This document shows, one piece after another, positions 52,957 to 61,586 of a stretch of 64,000 nt of DNA; position 1 is the first letter of the stretch; each line of letters starts with the position of its first letter. Under the pieces are notes generated by a model. That model was not told the DNA's origin and made no database searches. It saw only the letters and a list, made by a program, of their open reading frames with translations. Position numbers and translations under genes: made by a program. The stretch lies in the NCBI RefSeq assembly GCF_050279675.1, contig NZ_JBNNUK010000014.1, positions 1-64,000 on the forward strand. Direction: 5' to 3'. This DNA comes from Viridibacillus sp050279675 (GTDB taxonomy: Bacteria > Bacillota > Bacilli > Bacillales_A > Planococcaceae).

Positions 52957-54891
52957 TCACTTATCATTCATAGATTGCGCTATAGCTTCGCGAACAATTG
53001 TGGCATAAAATTCCCCACCCTTTTCATTTGGATGAATCATATCAGGATAGAAAATGTCTTTATCATTATTTGTTTCACTATACCAATCTACTAATATTAC
53101 ATTACTATTTTTTCTTGCAGCTTCACTTAATTTTTTATTTACCCCGTCTTGCCAATCCCTTGGCAACCTTGTATTTATCAAGTAAATTGTACGGTCCTTG
53201 CCGATTGCTTTTAATAATGTGTCTAATTGTGTTGTACTAAAATCACCATTAGAGCCAAGACCTATTACAACAACTTGTCCTAATTTGCCTTGATTTTTTA
53301 AGTCCGTCACTACTTTTGAAGCATCATATACTTGACGTCCTATTTTTGCGTCAACAATAATTTGTGGTATTTCCTTCTGTAACTCCGTAGCAGCACTTAA
53401 CATAACCGAATCACCAATGGCGCTAACTGTTATATCGTTTGGTATTTTTTGTTCCTTTTTAGCCTTTTCCTTTTCCTTTTCTAAAGCTTCAACTTGTTCT
53501 TTTGCTGCTTCAGCTTTCGCCTTCGCTTCTTCGCGTCGCTCTCCTTCCTCTTGTTTCATTTTCTCTTCATTAGCTTTCTTTACTTCTATATTCTGTTCTT
53601 GTTGTACTTTTTCGAGTTTTTTTTGTTCTGCTATTAAATGTTCTTCCAATTGTTCACTCGCAGACTGCTTAGTTGGCGTGAAAATCATCCCTAGAATGAA
53701 AATAATCAGTACACAGCCACCTATTGCTGATCCAATACGATAAGGTAATTTCCACTGAGACCAAGACCATGACCATTCTTTCGATTGAAAATTTTTTAGC
53801 CATATTCGCCATTGACCTCTGCGTATCGGGTCCTCCACATATCTCCAAGATAAACCAGCAAATAGTAATGTTAAGCCAATAATGACTATCACTTTGATAA
53901 AGCTAACATCCTCATATCCAACCCCTGCTCCCATTAAAACAACAATTGGGAAATGCCAAATATATATTCCGTAAGAGCGTACCCCTATCCAAATAAGAGG
54001 TTTAAAACTAAATAGATTTCCTATAAAACTTGCCTGATGCACTATAACTGCAATTAAAATAGCAGTCACAAGGGAAGCCAACAACATACCGCCCATATAC
54101 AAGAATGAACCTGTCTCATCCATCGTCATCATCATCAATACTAATAAAGCAAAACTAATGATTCCTACAATGTTAAGAATTTTTTTTGCATCATCCGTGA
54201 CATTTTTAGCAAGCTTTCTACTTGGCCATACAAATGCCAATGCTGCTCCTATTAAAACTGAAAATGCTCGAGTATCTGTGCCATAATAAACGCGACTAGG
54301 ATCCACACCTGGTTCATACATTACTAACATTAAAATAGCAGATACAAGTGCCCCTATGAAAATACCTATTGCCAGAGTTCCTCTATTCTTAACTACCTTC
54401 AAACCAAGCATCATAATAATTGGCCATAATATGTAGAATTGTTCCTCTACTGCAAGTGACCACATATGTTGCAACGGGGATGGCGGAGCAAACGATGTAA
54501 AATACGAATGATCTTGTGCTATGTAAAACCAGTTGCTAACATATAATGCTGCCGCTACAATTTCTGAACGTAGCCCTACTAAAAACGTTCTCTGGAAAAG
54601 AGTAATCCATGTACCAACTAGGATCAACATGATAAATAATGCTGGGATTAACCTTCTAAATCGCCGAATCCAGAATCCTTTCAGATCAATTCTACCTGTT
54701 TTTTCCCATTCATTTACTAGTAAATCTGTTATTAGATAACCTGACAAAACAAAGAAAATGGTTACACCTAAAAATCCACCGTCTACTGACTTAAAATGTA
54801 GATGATACAAGATGACCGCCAACACTGACAAAGCCCTTAGTCCGTCCAAACCACTTATATATCTGCGATTATCTTTCACTGGCTTTGACAT
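52957..54891 (-). CDS. OatA-like peptidoglycan/cell-wall O-acetyltransferase
   Basis: The 644-aa protein has an N-terminal acyltransferase-3 domain with about eleven transmembrane helices (opening YISGLDGLRALSVLAVILYH, and SLAVEEQFYILWP near residue 147). A Lys/Glu-rich coiled coil follows (about 415-485). The C-terminal extracytoplasmic SGNH esterase/transferase domain carries the Ser of AIGDSVM, GLGSNGDF, and Asp/His of DMIHPNE. This layout matches OatA enzymes that acetylate muramic acid and confer lysozyme resistance. Substrate here is inferred. Single gene; ribosome binding site AGGGGGAA. Confidence 0.88.
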   Translation of the reverse strand: MSKPVKDNRRYISGLDGLRALSVLAVILYHLHFKSVDGGFLGVTIFFVLSGYLITDLLVNEWEKTGRIDLKGFWIRRFRRLIPALFIMLILVGTWITLFQRTFLVGLRSEIVAAALYVSNWFYIAQDHSYFTSFAPPSPLQHMWSLAVEEQFYILWPIIMMLGLKVVKNRGTLAIGIFIGALVSAILMLVMYEPGVDPSRVYYGTDTRAFSVLIGAALAFVWPSRKLAKNVTDDAKKILNIVGIISFALLVLMMMTMDETGSFLYMGGMLLASLVTAILIAVIVHQASFIGNLFSFKPLIWIGVRSYGIYIWHFPIVVLMGAGVGYEDVSFIKVIVIIGLTLLFAGLSWRYVEDPIRRGQWRIWLKNFQSKEWSWSWSQWKLPYRIGSAIGGCVLIIFILGMIFTPTKQSASEQLEEHLIAEQKKLEKVQQEQNIEVKKANEEKMKQEEGERREEAKAKAEAAKEQVEALEKEKEKAKKEQKIPNDITVSAIGDSVMLSAATELQKEIPQIIVDAKIGRQVYDASKVVTDLKNQGKLGQVVVIGLGSNGDFSTTQLDTLLKAIGKDRTIYLINTRLPRDWQDGVNKKLSEAARKNSNVILVDWYSETNNDKDIFYPDMIHPNEKGGEFYATIVREAIAQSMNDK

Positions 54892-55125
54892 TATACTTCC
54901 CCCTAAATACGCACTACTGTCTTCTATTTATATTTGACGATTTAATCAAAAGAATAGTTTTTAAAATATAGTTTTTTTCGCAAAAAATATAATTATTTAT
55001 TAGTTAAATCTTGTTACTTCTATACTACTCCTAGCATTTTATAGCAAATTCTCTATTTATTCATAAATATAACTACTTAATTTCAAAAAGTACTTTCTCC
55101 TATTTATTTTCAAATTAAACCCAAT

Positions 55126-55176
55126 AAAAAACTACCTTCTCGAAGTACATCAAAGTAAATATAAAAGGCAGCTTTT
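55126..55176 (-). terminator. Orphan minus-strand terminator
   Basis: On the minus strand AAAAAGCTGCCTT pairs with AAGGTAGTTTTTT (right arm 55165-55177, left arm 55126-55138; G-U pairs allowed), giving a classical A-stem-U terminator. No established gene lies upstream of it on this strand, only the 47-codon candidate at 55338-55481. Confidence 0.65.
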
Positions 55177-55337
55177 TATAGTTTTAGAGCTCGTTTTTGT
55201 ATGTTTTTTTAAATCATAATATGTATACAGTCCAAACCCGGAATAACTTACCAATAATAATATAGTGTGAATTCATCTGTAATGTAGTATGGTAAAAAGT
55301 AACGTATGTAATCTACATGTTAAATCTCAATTCACAA

Positions 55338-55481
55338 TTATATATAGTCTAAAAACCCATTACAGTTTCCATATTTCACTAGCAATTCCATAGATTCATT
55401 GTACTTTTGCTTATACCCTATTATTAAACTATTTCCTTTTCGTGTTAAAGTACAACCGCGATATTGACTCTTGTTGAACAT
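55338..55481 (-). CDS. Candidate small protein, 47 aa
   Basis: An open frame from ATG (55481) to TAA (55338) begins MFNKSQYRGCTLTRKGNSLI and ends GFLDYI. Its composition is protein-like (mixed charged, aromatic and two Cys), while the surrounding DNA is very AT-rich. A purine-rich stretch (GGGAAAAAGAGAG) precedes the ATG, and an in-frame GTG lies further upstream. A terminator lies about 160 nt downstream. It could also be the end of a decayed gene. Family not recognised. Confidence 0.35.
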   Translation of the reverse strand: MFNKSQYRGCTLTRKGNSLIIGYKQKYNESMELLVKYGNCNGFLDYI

Positions 55482-55911
55482 ATCTCTCTTTTTCCCATGC
55501 ACTACACTTTGATTTTATAAGCCCAGATACGATACCTTAATACCTCTACTACCAAACTATTTTCATATATTTTTCCAGGTGCCTTAAATACCTCAGAAAG
55601 CCTCTCAAACCTTCTACATCATTTCAGAAAAATAGACATTTTCATAAAAAATATTTAAATCAAATGATTCTATTTACTCACCAAAAATACCATCTTACTA
55701 ACAATACTTTAGTCACTTAAATATAATAAATTGGTTATATAGATTCATTTTCACATATCATATTTGAAAATGTTTTAACAGTTATATATAGATTAATTTT
55801 ATTAAAAAACTATTACATTTAAGTAACAAATAATATAAAATTCTCACGATTCATTTAAAATACGCCTTTTTTACTAAATAAGCATTAATATAGCGAATGA
55901 GGAGGTATAGA

Positions 55912-57534
55912 ATGAAAAATACTAGATTCAAATTCATGTTTTTACTTCTCCTATGTAGCATATTAATCATTCCTTCCTTTGTCGGTGCAAAACAAGCAAA
56001 CGCTGCATCAACCGTCACTATGAAAGTGAATGCTGAATCACTCAATATGCGATCAGGTCCAAGTACAAACTACAAAGTTGTGAAAGTTTTAAAAAAGGGC
56101 AATAAGGTAACAAAGATTTCTACAAAGGGTTCTTGGACAAAAGTGAAATCGATCAATACAACAGGTTGGGTTTCTTCTAAGTATGTTGAGAATGTCTCAA
56201 CGACAGCAACGTCAAGTACTACGAAAAAAGCCGTCGCTACTGTAAGTAATTTAAACATTCGTAGCGGAGCTGGTACTTCGTATAAAAGTCTTGGTAAGTT
56301 ATCTAAAGGAACATCAGGAACAGTCATCGCTGAAAAAAACGACTGGGTACAAATCAAAACGAGTAAGTATACAGGATGGGTTAGTAAATCGTATGTTTCT
56401 ATTACGACTAATAAAAACACATCTACTGGCAGTTCCAATGGTTCAACAGTAAAACCAGCAGCAACTTCAACTGCTAATGTTGGTAAATATTTTACCGTAA
56501 AAGTTGATTCATTAAATGTTCGAAAAAGTTCTTCAGCTAGTTCCACAAAATTAGCGGTAATTAAAAAAAATAGCTCATATAAAATTCTTGCTCAGTCTAG
56601 TAATAATTGGGTTAAAATTACATACGCTACAGGCAAAACAGGTTGGGTTTCTGCAAGTAATGGCTATGGTAAAATCACAAAAACAAAGCCAACAACCACT
56701 TCATCAAATGGTAATTCAAATACAGGGACAGTAGTACCTTCAACTGATATAGGAAAATACTTTACTATTACAGCTGATTCTTTAAACGTGCGTAAAAGCG
56801 CTTCCGCAACTGCAACAAAATTGAGTGCTGTTAAATATGGCAGTTCATTTAAGATTTTGGATAAATCAAGCAATAACTGGATTAAAATTACATACGCTAC
56901 AGGTAAAACAGGTTGGGTTTCTGGTAGCTACGGTAAAATCACAAAATCTAAACCTACAAAACCAGTATCAAATGATGGGACAAATTCATCAGGTGGCTCT
57001 TTAAGTGGTAAAATTATTGTAGTTGATGCAGGTCATGGAGGATCAGATTCTGGTGCTGTATCTAACGGCGTACTAGAAAAAGATTTAAATCTTCAAGCTG
57101 CATTAGCTTTACGATCAAAATTGCAAGCTGCAGGCGCTACAGTGAAAATGACACGAACTACGGATATTTTCCCAACATTATATGACCGTGTTGCCTTTTC
57201 AAATATGATGAAGCCTGATGCTTTTATAAGTCTTCATCATGATTCTGCTACAGCTTCAGCTCGTGGTTTCAGCGTCCTATATACAAAAGGTAAAGACAGT
57301 ACTCTTGCCTCGTATATCAAACAAGGAATGAGCAACTCTCTACCGAACATGGTTAATCGTGGACACAAATATCAAAATTTATATGTACTAAGAGAAAATC
57401 CACAAATCGGAGTCCTTGTTGAATTAGGTTTCATCACGAATCTACAAGAAGTACAAACTTTAAAAACGGCTACTTTCCGTAATTCTGCCGCAAACGGAAT
57501 TACAAATGGTTTGATAAATTATTTTAACAATTAA
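55912..57534 (+). CDS. N-acetylmuramoyl-L-alanine amidase with four SH3b domains
   Basis: The 540-aa secreted cell-wall hydrolase cuts the bond between muramic acid and the peptide stem. It has a signal peptide (1-29, cleavage after a VGAKQANA-like stretch) and four bacterial SH3 domains at about 33-97, 103-165, 190-255 and 285-345. These are joined by Ser/Thr/Asn-rich linkers. A C-terminal Amidase_3 domain (from about 363) carries zinc ligands His in VDAGHGG, Glu in LEKDLNL, His in SLHHDS, and catalytic Glu in LVELGFITN. The ATG at 55912 follows GAGGAGGT. SH3 domains 3 and 4 are nearly identical over parts of their DNA. Confidence 0.92.
   Translation: MKNTRFKFMFLLLLCSILIIPSFVGAKQANAASTVTMKVNAESLNMRSGPSTNYKVVKVLKKGNKVTKISTKGSWTKVKSINTTGWVSSKYVENVSTTATSSTTKKAVATVSNLNIRSGAGTSYKSLGKLSKGTSGTVIAEKNDWVQIKTSKYTGWVSKSYVSITTNKNTSTGSSNGSTVKPAATSTANVGKYFTVKVDSLNVRKSSSASSTKLAVIKKNSSYKILAQSSNNWVKITYATGKTGWVSASNGYGKITKTKPTTTSSNGNSNTGTVVPSTDIGKYFTITADSLNVRKSASATATKLSAVKYGSSFKILDKSSNNWIKITYATGKTGWVSGSYGKITKSKPTKPVSNDGTNSSGGSLSGKIIVVDAGHGGSDSGAVSNGVLEKDLNLQAALALRSKLQAAGATVKMTRTTDIFPTLYDRVAFSNMMKPDAFISLHHDSATASARGFSVLYTKGKDSTLASYIKQGMSNSLPNMVNRGHKYQNLYVLRENPQIGVLVELGFITNLQEVQTLKTATFRNSAANGITNGLINYFNN
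56614..56653 (+). repeat. Near-identical SH3 coding repeat, copy 1
   Basis: A 40-bp stretch (AAAATTACATACGCTACAGG and following bases) recurs 270 bp downstream at 56884-56923 with one change. Both copies encode the same part of SH3 domains 3 and 4 of the amidase, pointing to a recent duplication or gene conversion. Confidence 0.85.
56884..56923 (+). repeat. Near-identical SH3 coding repeat, copy 2
   Basis: Partner of 56614-56653, offset 270 bp, differing at one silent position (ggC versus ggT). It codes for KITYATGKTGWVS in SH3 domain 4. Confidence 0.85.
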
Positions 57535-57542
57535 AATGAAAA

Positions 57543-57578
57543 AGAAACGCCTTTTTAATCAGAGGCGTTTTCTTTTTT
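57543..57578. terminator. Terminator of the amidase gene
   Basis: A stem AAACGCCT / AGGCGTTT with extended A/T arms, followed by TTCTTTTTTG, 9 nt after the amidase stop; A-rich on the other side, so possibly shared with the convergent small gene. Confidence 0.87.
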
Positions 57579-57584
57579 GTCTTA

Positions 57585-57779
57585 TTATTTATTTTTCTGT
57601 TTAAATGGCGATGTTTTATAGATAAAAAATGTAATCCCTGCAATGATGAAGATAATAATAAAATACTTATAAAATAAAAGTGTAACGAACAATTTCATAA
57701 TTGACATGCCAAATTTCAAAATAATAAAAAGAAATATAATAATTCCTAATAACTTTAAGATCGGATTCACCGCTAACAT
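57585..57779 (-). CDS. Small membrane protein, 64 aa, unknown function
   Basis: The protein is almost wholly hydrophobic, with two predicted transmembrane helices (about 6-25 and 37-54) and a basic end (YKTSPFKQKNK). GAAGGGT precedes the ATG, and an extended -10 element lies about 45 bp upstream. With a terminator just downstream, it looks like a genuine small gene. I do not recognise its family. Confidence 0.55.
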   Translation of the reverse strand: MLAVNPILKLLGIIIFLFIILKFGMSIMKLFVTLLFYKYFIIIFIIAGITFFIYKTSPFKQKNK

Positions 57780-57821
57780 ACCCTTCGCATCAGCTTTTAA
57801 ATCGCCGACTCTTTGTTAGTT

Positions 57822-57830
57822 ATTATAGCA
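57822..57830 (-). promoter_or_regulatory. Extended -10 promoter of the 64-aa membrane protein gene
   Basis: The minus strand reads TGCTATAAT, an extended consensus -10, with a transcript start expected about 35 nt before the ATG. The -35 region is poor. Confidence 0.5.
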
Positions 57831-57924
57831 TGTCTACTAAATTTAGTGCTTCTACTTCTTATTATTACTTCCCCTATCTAATGAAAACTATTTTTAATAA
57901 TGCATTCAACATAAATTAAACCCA

Positions 57925-57963
57925 AAAGACTGCCTCCACATAATGCTGGAACAGCCCTTTTGA
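57925..57963 (-). terminator. Terminator of the luciferase-family gene
   Basis: On the minus strand AAAAGGGCTG... pairs with ...GGCAGTCTTTT with small bulges, followed by a U-rich stretch GGGTTTAATTT. Located directly after the stop codon. Confidence 0.6.
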
Positions 57964-57966
57964 GAT

Positions 57967-58995
57967 TTATATATACTTATTAACCACTGGCATTATTTTA
58001 GTCCCTAGTAATTCAATTGACTTAGCTACTTCTTTGTAAGGTAGCCCACCGATGTCTAGCTGTGCTAAAAAGCGAGAATGACCTAGTAATTCATGCTGTT
58101 TTAATATCTTCTCAACAATTTCATCTGGTTCTCCAATAAACAATGAGCCCTCTGGGGATGTCATTTGATCATAATCTTCACGATCTAAGTGAAAAAACAT
58201 ATTACGTTGTTTGTTAACATATGTCCAATAATTATTAAAGTAAGTATAAAATGTCTCTCTCGCTTGCTTTCCATCTTCAGTAAAATAACCATGACCTGTT
58301 ATAGCTAATTGACACTGTTCTTTCGTATGTCCAGCTGCATTAAAAGCTGTTCTGTAATCCTCTACTAAAGGTACAAAACATTTTGGATCATCTCCCAGCA
58401 TAACAATTGCCATCCCTACCCCATAACGCCCAGCTCTTTTCGCACTTGCTGGTGTACCTCCCACACCAACCCATACAGGAATGAGATTTGTCGCTCGTGG
58501 GGAAATCTCTGCATTTGATAAGGCGGGACGGTGATTTCCTTTCCATGTAATAGTCGCTTCGCTATTTAACTTCAAAAACAATTCAAGGTGCTCTTCAAAT
58601 AATTCGTTATATTGCTCAAGATTGTAACCAAACAATTGAAATGAATCTATTAAAGCTCCACGTCCTGCCATAATTTCCGCACGACCATTCGATAATAAAT
58701 CTAACGTTGCAAAATCTTCATATAATCGAACTGGATCTACAGTACTGAGAACTGTCGTTGCACTTGTTAACTGAATATTTTTTGTCTGCTGAGAAATTGC
58801 ACTTAATACTACTGGCACTGAAGAAATTACATAATCCAGTCGATGATGCTCACCTACTCCAAATACTTGAAGTCCAACTTCATCCGCAAGTTTCGCAGCT
58901 TTTAATACCTCTTGCAAACGATTCTTTGCATTGCCTAACTTTCCTGTTTGAGGATCGACTCCTAAATCAGCAAAGGTATATACTCCAAACTCCAT
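57967..58995 (-). CDS. LLM-class flavin-dependent oxidoreductase
   Basis: The 342-aa bacterial-luciferase-like monooxygenase has a TIM-barrel opening MEFGVYTFADLGVDP, with VFGVGEHHRLDY near residue 45. LTSATTVLSTVDPVRLYEDFATLDLLSNGRAE follows near 77, and PVWVGVGGTPASAKRAGRYG near 174. It uses reduced flavin from a partner reductase to oxidise an unknown organic substrate. No flavin reductase is encoded alongside. Ribosome binding site TGAGGAG; monocistronic. Confidence 0.88.
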   Translation of the reverse strand: MEFGVYTFADLGVDPQTGKLGNAKNRLQEVLKAAKLADEVGLQVFGVGEHHRLDYVISSVPVVLSAISQQTKNIQLTSATTVLSTVDPVRLYEDFATLDLLSNGRAEIMAGRGALIDSFQLFGYNLEQYNELFEEHLELFLKLNSEATITWKGNHRPALSNAEISPRATNLIPVWVGVGGTPASAKRAGRYGVGMAIVMLGDDPKCFVPLVEDYRTAFNAAGHTKEQCQLAITGHGYFTEDGKQARETFYTYFNNYWTYVNKQRNMFFHLDREDYDQMTSPEGSLFIGEPDEIVEKILKQHELLGHSRFLAQLDIGGLPYKEVAKSIELLGTKIMPVVNKYI

Positions 58996-59104
58996 TTTGC
59001 CAACTCCTCATTGTGAGATTAGAATATGATTGAAATCTGTTACTATTAAAATCATTTTTATTTTGCAAAACTTTTCTCCTACGCTACAAAATGCTCTACA
59101 GGGA

Positions 59105-59461
59105 TTATATTAACTGATTTAATTCCAACATCATTGTTGTAATTTTATTTTTTTTATATTGAAGTTCTTGTTCTTCTTTTAGTACGGATTCTAATTCTTG
59201 ATCAAGGCTATTTAATAGCCCTTGGATTAACTTTTTTGACCCGCATCCATCAGTTCTCTTTAAATCGAATATTTCTTGTACATCCTTTAAAGTAAATCCA
59301 ATTAACTGCATTTCCTTAATTGCATGAAAATCATTAATATCTTTTATTGAATAATCCCTCATTCCATTAATCCATTTCGGTTTCACTAAATCCAATTCCT
59401 CATAGTGGCGGATTGTATCCTTTGTTGTATTCACCTGTTTTATGAATTCACTAATTTTCAT
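59105..59461 (-). CDS. MerR-family transcriptional regulator
   Basis: The 118-aa protein has the MerR winged helix-turn-helix (1-70: KISEFIKQVNTTKDTIRHYEELDLVKP, then DINDFHAIKEMQLIGFTL) and a C-terminal dimerisation coiled coil (about 78-112). One Cys (Cys73 in DGCGSKK) sits at the start of the effector region, near where metal- or thiol-sensing MerR proteins place a ligand. One Cys alone does not define a metal sensor. The ATG at 59461 follows AGGGG; the longer frame reads through the operator. Divergent from the small membrane protein gene, whose promoter has a typical MerR operator. Confidence 0.9.
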   Translation of the reverse strand: MKISEFIKQVNTTKDTIRHYEELDLVKPKWINGMRDYSIKDINDFHAIKEMQLIGFTLKDVQEIFDLKRTDGCGSKKLIQGLLNSLDQELESVLKEEQELQYKKNKITTMMLELNQLI

Positions 59462-59488
59462 TGCTTCAGCCCCTAACAAAGTAATTGG

Positions 59489-59519
59489 TTGACGTGGGGT
59501 TAACCCCATATTCTATCCT
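59489..59519 (+). promoter_or_regulatory. MerR-type promoter/operator
   Basis: -35 TTGACG (59489-59494), a 19-bp spacer, and -10 TATCCT (59514-59519), with the perfect 14-bp palindrome TGGGGTTAACCCCA (59495-59508) inside the spacer. A 19-bp spacer with a centred dyad is the hallmark of MerR-activated promoters, where the regulator twists DNA to realign the elements. Confidence 0.8.
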
Positions 59520-59546
59520 TTAATAAATATGAAAGGATGGATGAAA

Positions 59547-59885
59547 ATGGTTAGTAGTTTAATAATAATATTATATTCTATGGTATGCATCATTGGGTTG
59601 GTTGCCTTAATTATTGGAAATTTAAAACAGAATATAACAATAAGTATTTCTAAAAAGATTTCGCTGACTTTTTTCGCAATAAGTCACTTCTTCTTTTTAG
59701 CGTTAGGCATTGCAACCTTATTTAGCACCTTATCCTTCACCTGGTTAGTTGCAACTGGATTCCTAATTGTTGTATCAAGAATACTTAATGGTCTAGCTCT
59801 TTATGGCAAGAATAATTGGCGACATTATATAATCACTGGAACTATTTTATTATTAATTCTCTTACTCTATTTAATGGACTTGTAG
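59547..59885 (+). CDS. Small four-helix membrane protein under MerR control
   Basis: The 112-aa protein has four predicted transmembrane segments (about 3-22, 36-58, 60-78 and 93-110) and few charged residues. No family recognised. The ATG at 59547 is preferred because AAAGGATGG lies 6 nt upstream and because the MerR-type promoter would start transcription only about 20 nt before it; upstream ATGs at 59529 and 59541 are too close to that start or to the ribosome binding site. Context suggests a resistance or transport role induced by the MerR effector (inference). Confidence 0.7.
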   Translation: MVSSLIIILYSMVCIIGLVALIIGNLKQNITISISKKISLTFFAISHFFFLALGIATLFSTLSFTWLVATGFLIVVSRILNGLALYGKNNWRHYIITGTILLLILLLYLMDL

Positions 59886-59939
59886 TTCTTTTATTTAAAT
59901 TGTATTCGTCAACTACATTTAGCATTAAAATAAACTCAT

Positions 59940-59975
59940 AAAAAATCGCCCTAAATCCAATTAGATTTAGGACGT
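59940..59975 (-). terminator. Terminator of the ytaF-like gene
   Basis: On the minus strand CGTCCTAAATC (59974-59964) pairs with GATTTAGGGCG (59957-59947), followed by ATTTTTTAT. Nine nt after the stop. Confidence 0.9.
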
Positions 59976-59983
59976 TCTTGTAT

Positions 59984-60553
59984 TCAAATGAACATCTCAA
60001 ATATCCCAATACAGATTAGCAATAATCCTGAAAGCACCGTGGAATATTTGCTGATAAAGGTATTGGTCAATAAAGAGCCAAAATGGTTACCTACTCCAAT
60101 CGTAATTAGTGAAAATAAACCAATTGATATAACTGTCCATATTGCTGAAATACCATTGGCACCAATCCCTATCCCTCCTGCAAGGCAGTTTGCAGATAAA
60201 GCCAACCCTAGCGGCACCGATTCTCTAACAGAAATAATTCGATTCATATCTCTATCCATTGTTTCAGGATTTTTCAAAGACTCCTGATTTTTGAACCTTG
60301 TGGACAATAGAGTCCATAGCCCAATTCCACACAACAAAAAGCTCCCTATAAGGCTAGCATTATGGGTCGAAATATATCTGGTCACCTCAGAACCCGCAAT
60401 TACCGCTATATACGTTATGACCATCGCCACAAACGCTATAGTGACGTTTGAAATCATAGGGATTTTTGTTTGTTTAACCCCATAAGCTAGACCAATGCCT
60501 AAGTTGTCTAAATTAGCTGCAACCCCCATAAGTAAAATGGTAACCCAATGCAT
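59984..60553 (-). CDS. ytaF: YtaF-like sporulation membrane protein (MntP fold)
   Basis: The 189-aa protein has six transmembrane helices arranged as two similar halves (ANLDNLGIGLAYGV near residue 10 and SANCLAGGIGIGANG near 117). This is the MntP/YtaF pattern of duplicated three-helix units. YtaF is a sporulation-linked membrane protein in Bacillus; MntP proteins export manganese. The Asn/Asp pattern and length (about 190-205 aa) favour YtaF. The ATG at 60553 follows AAGGAGGTC. Supports an endospore-forming host. Confidence 0.82.
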   Translation of the reverse strand: MHWVTILLMGVAANLDNLGIGLAYGVKQTKIPMISNVTIAFVAMVITYIAVIAGSEVTRYISTHNASLIGSFLLCGIGLWTLLSTRFKNQESLKNPETMDRDMNRIISVRESVPLGLALSANCLAGGIGIGANGISAIWTVISIGLFSLITIGVGNHFGSLLTNTFISKYSTVLSGLLLICIGIFEMFI

Positions 60554-60705
60554 AATGACCTCCTTGTAACGATACACTCATTCTTTAAATCATATGCATA
60601 AATAGTTAAATGGTGCATTCAAATGAATTTGCATGCGCCCTTCTATATAAATTCATCAATACGAACCAAACCCTATGTAATTTCGTCCAATTTTAGGGTG
60701 ATTAT

Positions 60706-61461
60706 ATGGAAAGATTATTAAAATTCACATACTTACAGGCAATATCATGCATTTTCCCAGTCATTATCTTCGCTACACTTGCCTTATCAAATTTATTGAG
60801 AATTCCCTATTTACCACGCTATGATTTTATATTAATCATTTGTCTAGCTGCACAAGTTTTTATGCTTCTTTCAAAATTAGAAACATGGGATGAATTCAAA
60901 GTCATCTGCTTGTTTCATGTCATTGGGCTTGGACTTGAATTATTCAAAGTACATATGGGGTCTTGGTCATATCCGGAAGAAGCATATAGTAAAATTTTTG
61001 GTGTTCCACTTTATAGTGGCTTTATGTATGCCAGTGTAGCAAGTTATATTTGTCAAAGTTGGAGGCGTTTAGATTTACATATTTACAACTGGCCAAAGCC
61101 ATTTTTCGTCTACAGTATTAGCATTCTTATTTATATGAATTTTTTTTCTCATCATTATATATACGATTTACGTTGGGTCTTAAAAGTATTGTTATTAGTT
61201 ATCTTTTTCCGTACAACAGTAACATATAAATTGAACGAAAAAGTCTTTAAAATGCCAATGATTTTATCATTTTTATTAGTTGGTTTCTTTATCTGGATTG
61301 CTGAAAATATCATGACATTCTTCGGCGCATGGCAGTACCCAAATCAAGAACAAACTTGGTCCCTGGTTTCAATAGGCAAAATTAGCTCATGGTTTTTACT
61401 AGTCATCATTAGCATTATTATCGTGACGCAATTAAAGCAATTAAAGAGTCGAGTGAAATGA
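60706..61461 (+). CDS. DUF817 membrane protein (YoaT-like)
   Basis: The 251-aa protein has about eight transmembrane segments and the DUF817 signature: GLGLELFKVHMGSWSYPE near residue 85, PLYSGFMYASVASYICQ near 102, and ENIMTFFGAWQYPNQ near 201. Homologue of B. subtilis YoaT; function unknown. The motif layout (GSW.YPE and GAW.YP.Q) is repeated in both halves, which resembles carotenoid-cyclase-like integral membrane proteins. No biochemical role is established. Confidence 0.82.
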   Translation: MERLLKFTYLQAISCIFPVIIFATLALSNLLRIPYLPRYDFILIICLAAQVFMLLSKLETWDEFKVICLFHVIGLGLELFKVHMGSWSYPEEAYSKIFGVPLYSGFMYASVASYICQSWRRLDLHIYNWPKPFFVYSISILIYMNFFSHHYIYDLRWVLKVLLLVIFFRTTVTYKLNEKVFKMPMILSFLLVGFFIWIAENIMTFFGAWQYPNQEQTWSLVSIGKISSWFLLVIISIIIVTQLKQLKSRVK

Positions 61462-61497
61462 ATACGTTGCAGCACCTTCTTCGAAACCTACGTAAAA

Positions 61498-61531
61498 AAG
61501 GCACTAACTAAGTTAACTTAGTTAGTGCCTT
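61498..61531. terminator. Perfect 34-bp palindrome after the DUF817 gene
   Basis: AAGGCACTAACTAAGTT is followed directly by its complement with no unpaired loop. There is no immediate U-tract on the plus strand (TTTTTTT occurs 10 nt later). On the minus strand it is followed by TTTTTTACG, so it may work better in that direction. Confidence 0.6.
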
Positions 61532-61586
61532 GGATAAATATTTTTTTCATCAATAGAATATCGATATTTTTAAAACCTTTTATTAT

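Larger units (their letters stand above)
54892..55911. other. AT-rich intergenic region of about 1 kb
   Basis: A very AT-rich gap between oatA-like and amidase genes. It holds one good minus-strand terminator (55126-55176) and one possible small minus-strand gene (55338-55481), listed separately. I see no tRNA, insertion sequence or attachment site in the rest. Confidence 0.5.

Noticed and set aside
59984..60553. Manganese exporter MntP as the primary call
   Set aside because: The duplicated three-helix fold is shared, but length and motifs fit YtaF better; manganese export is not supported by a nearby Mn riboswitch.
61096..61531. Mobile-element end at the 34-bp palindrome
   Set aside because: A single palindrome with no transposase, target duplication or second terminal repeat is better explained as a transcription terminator.
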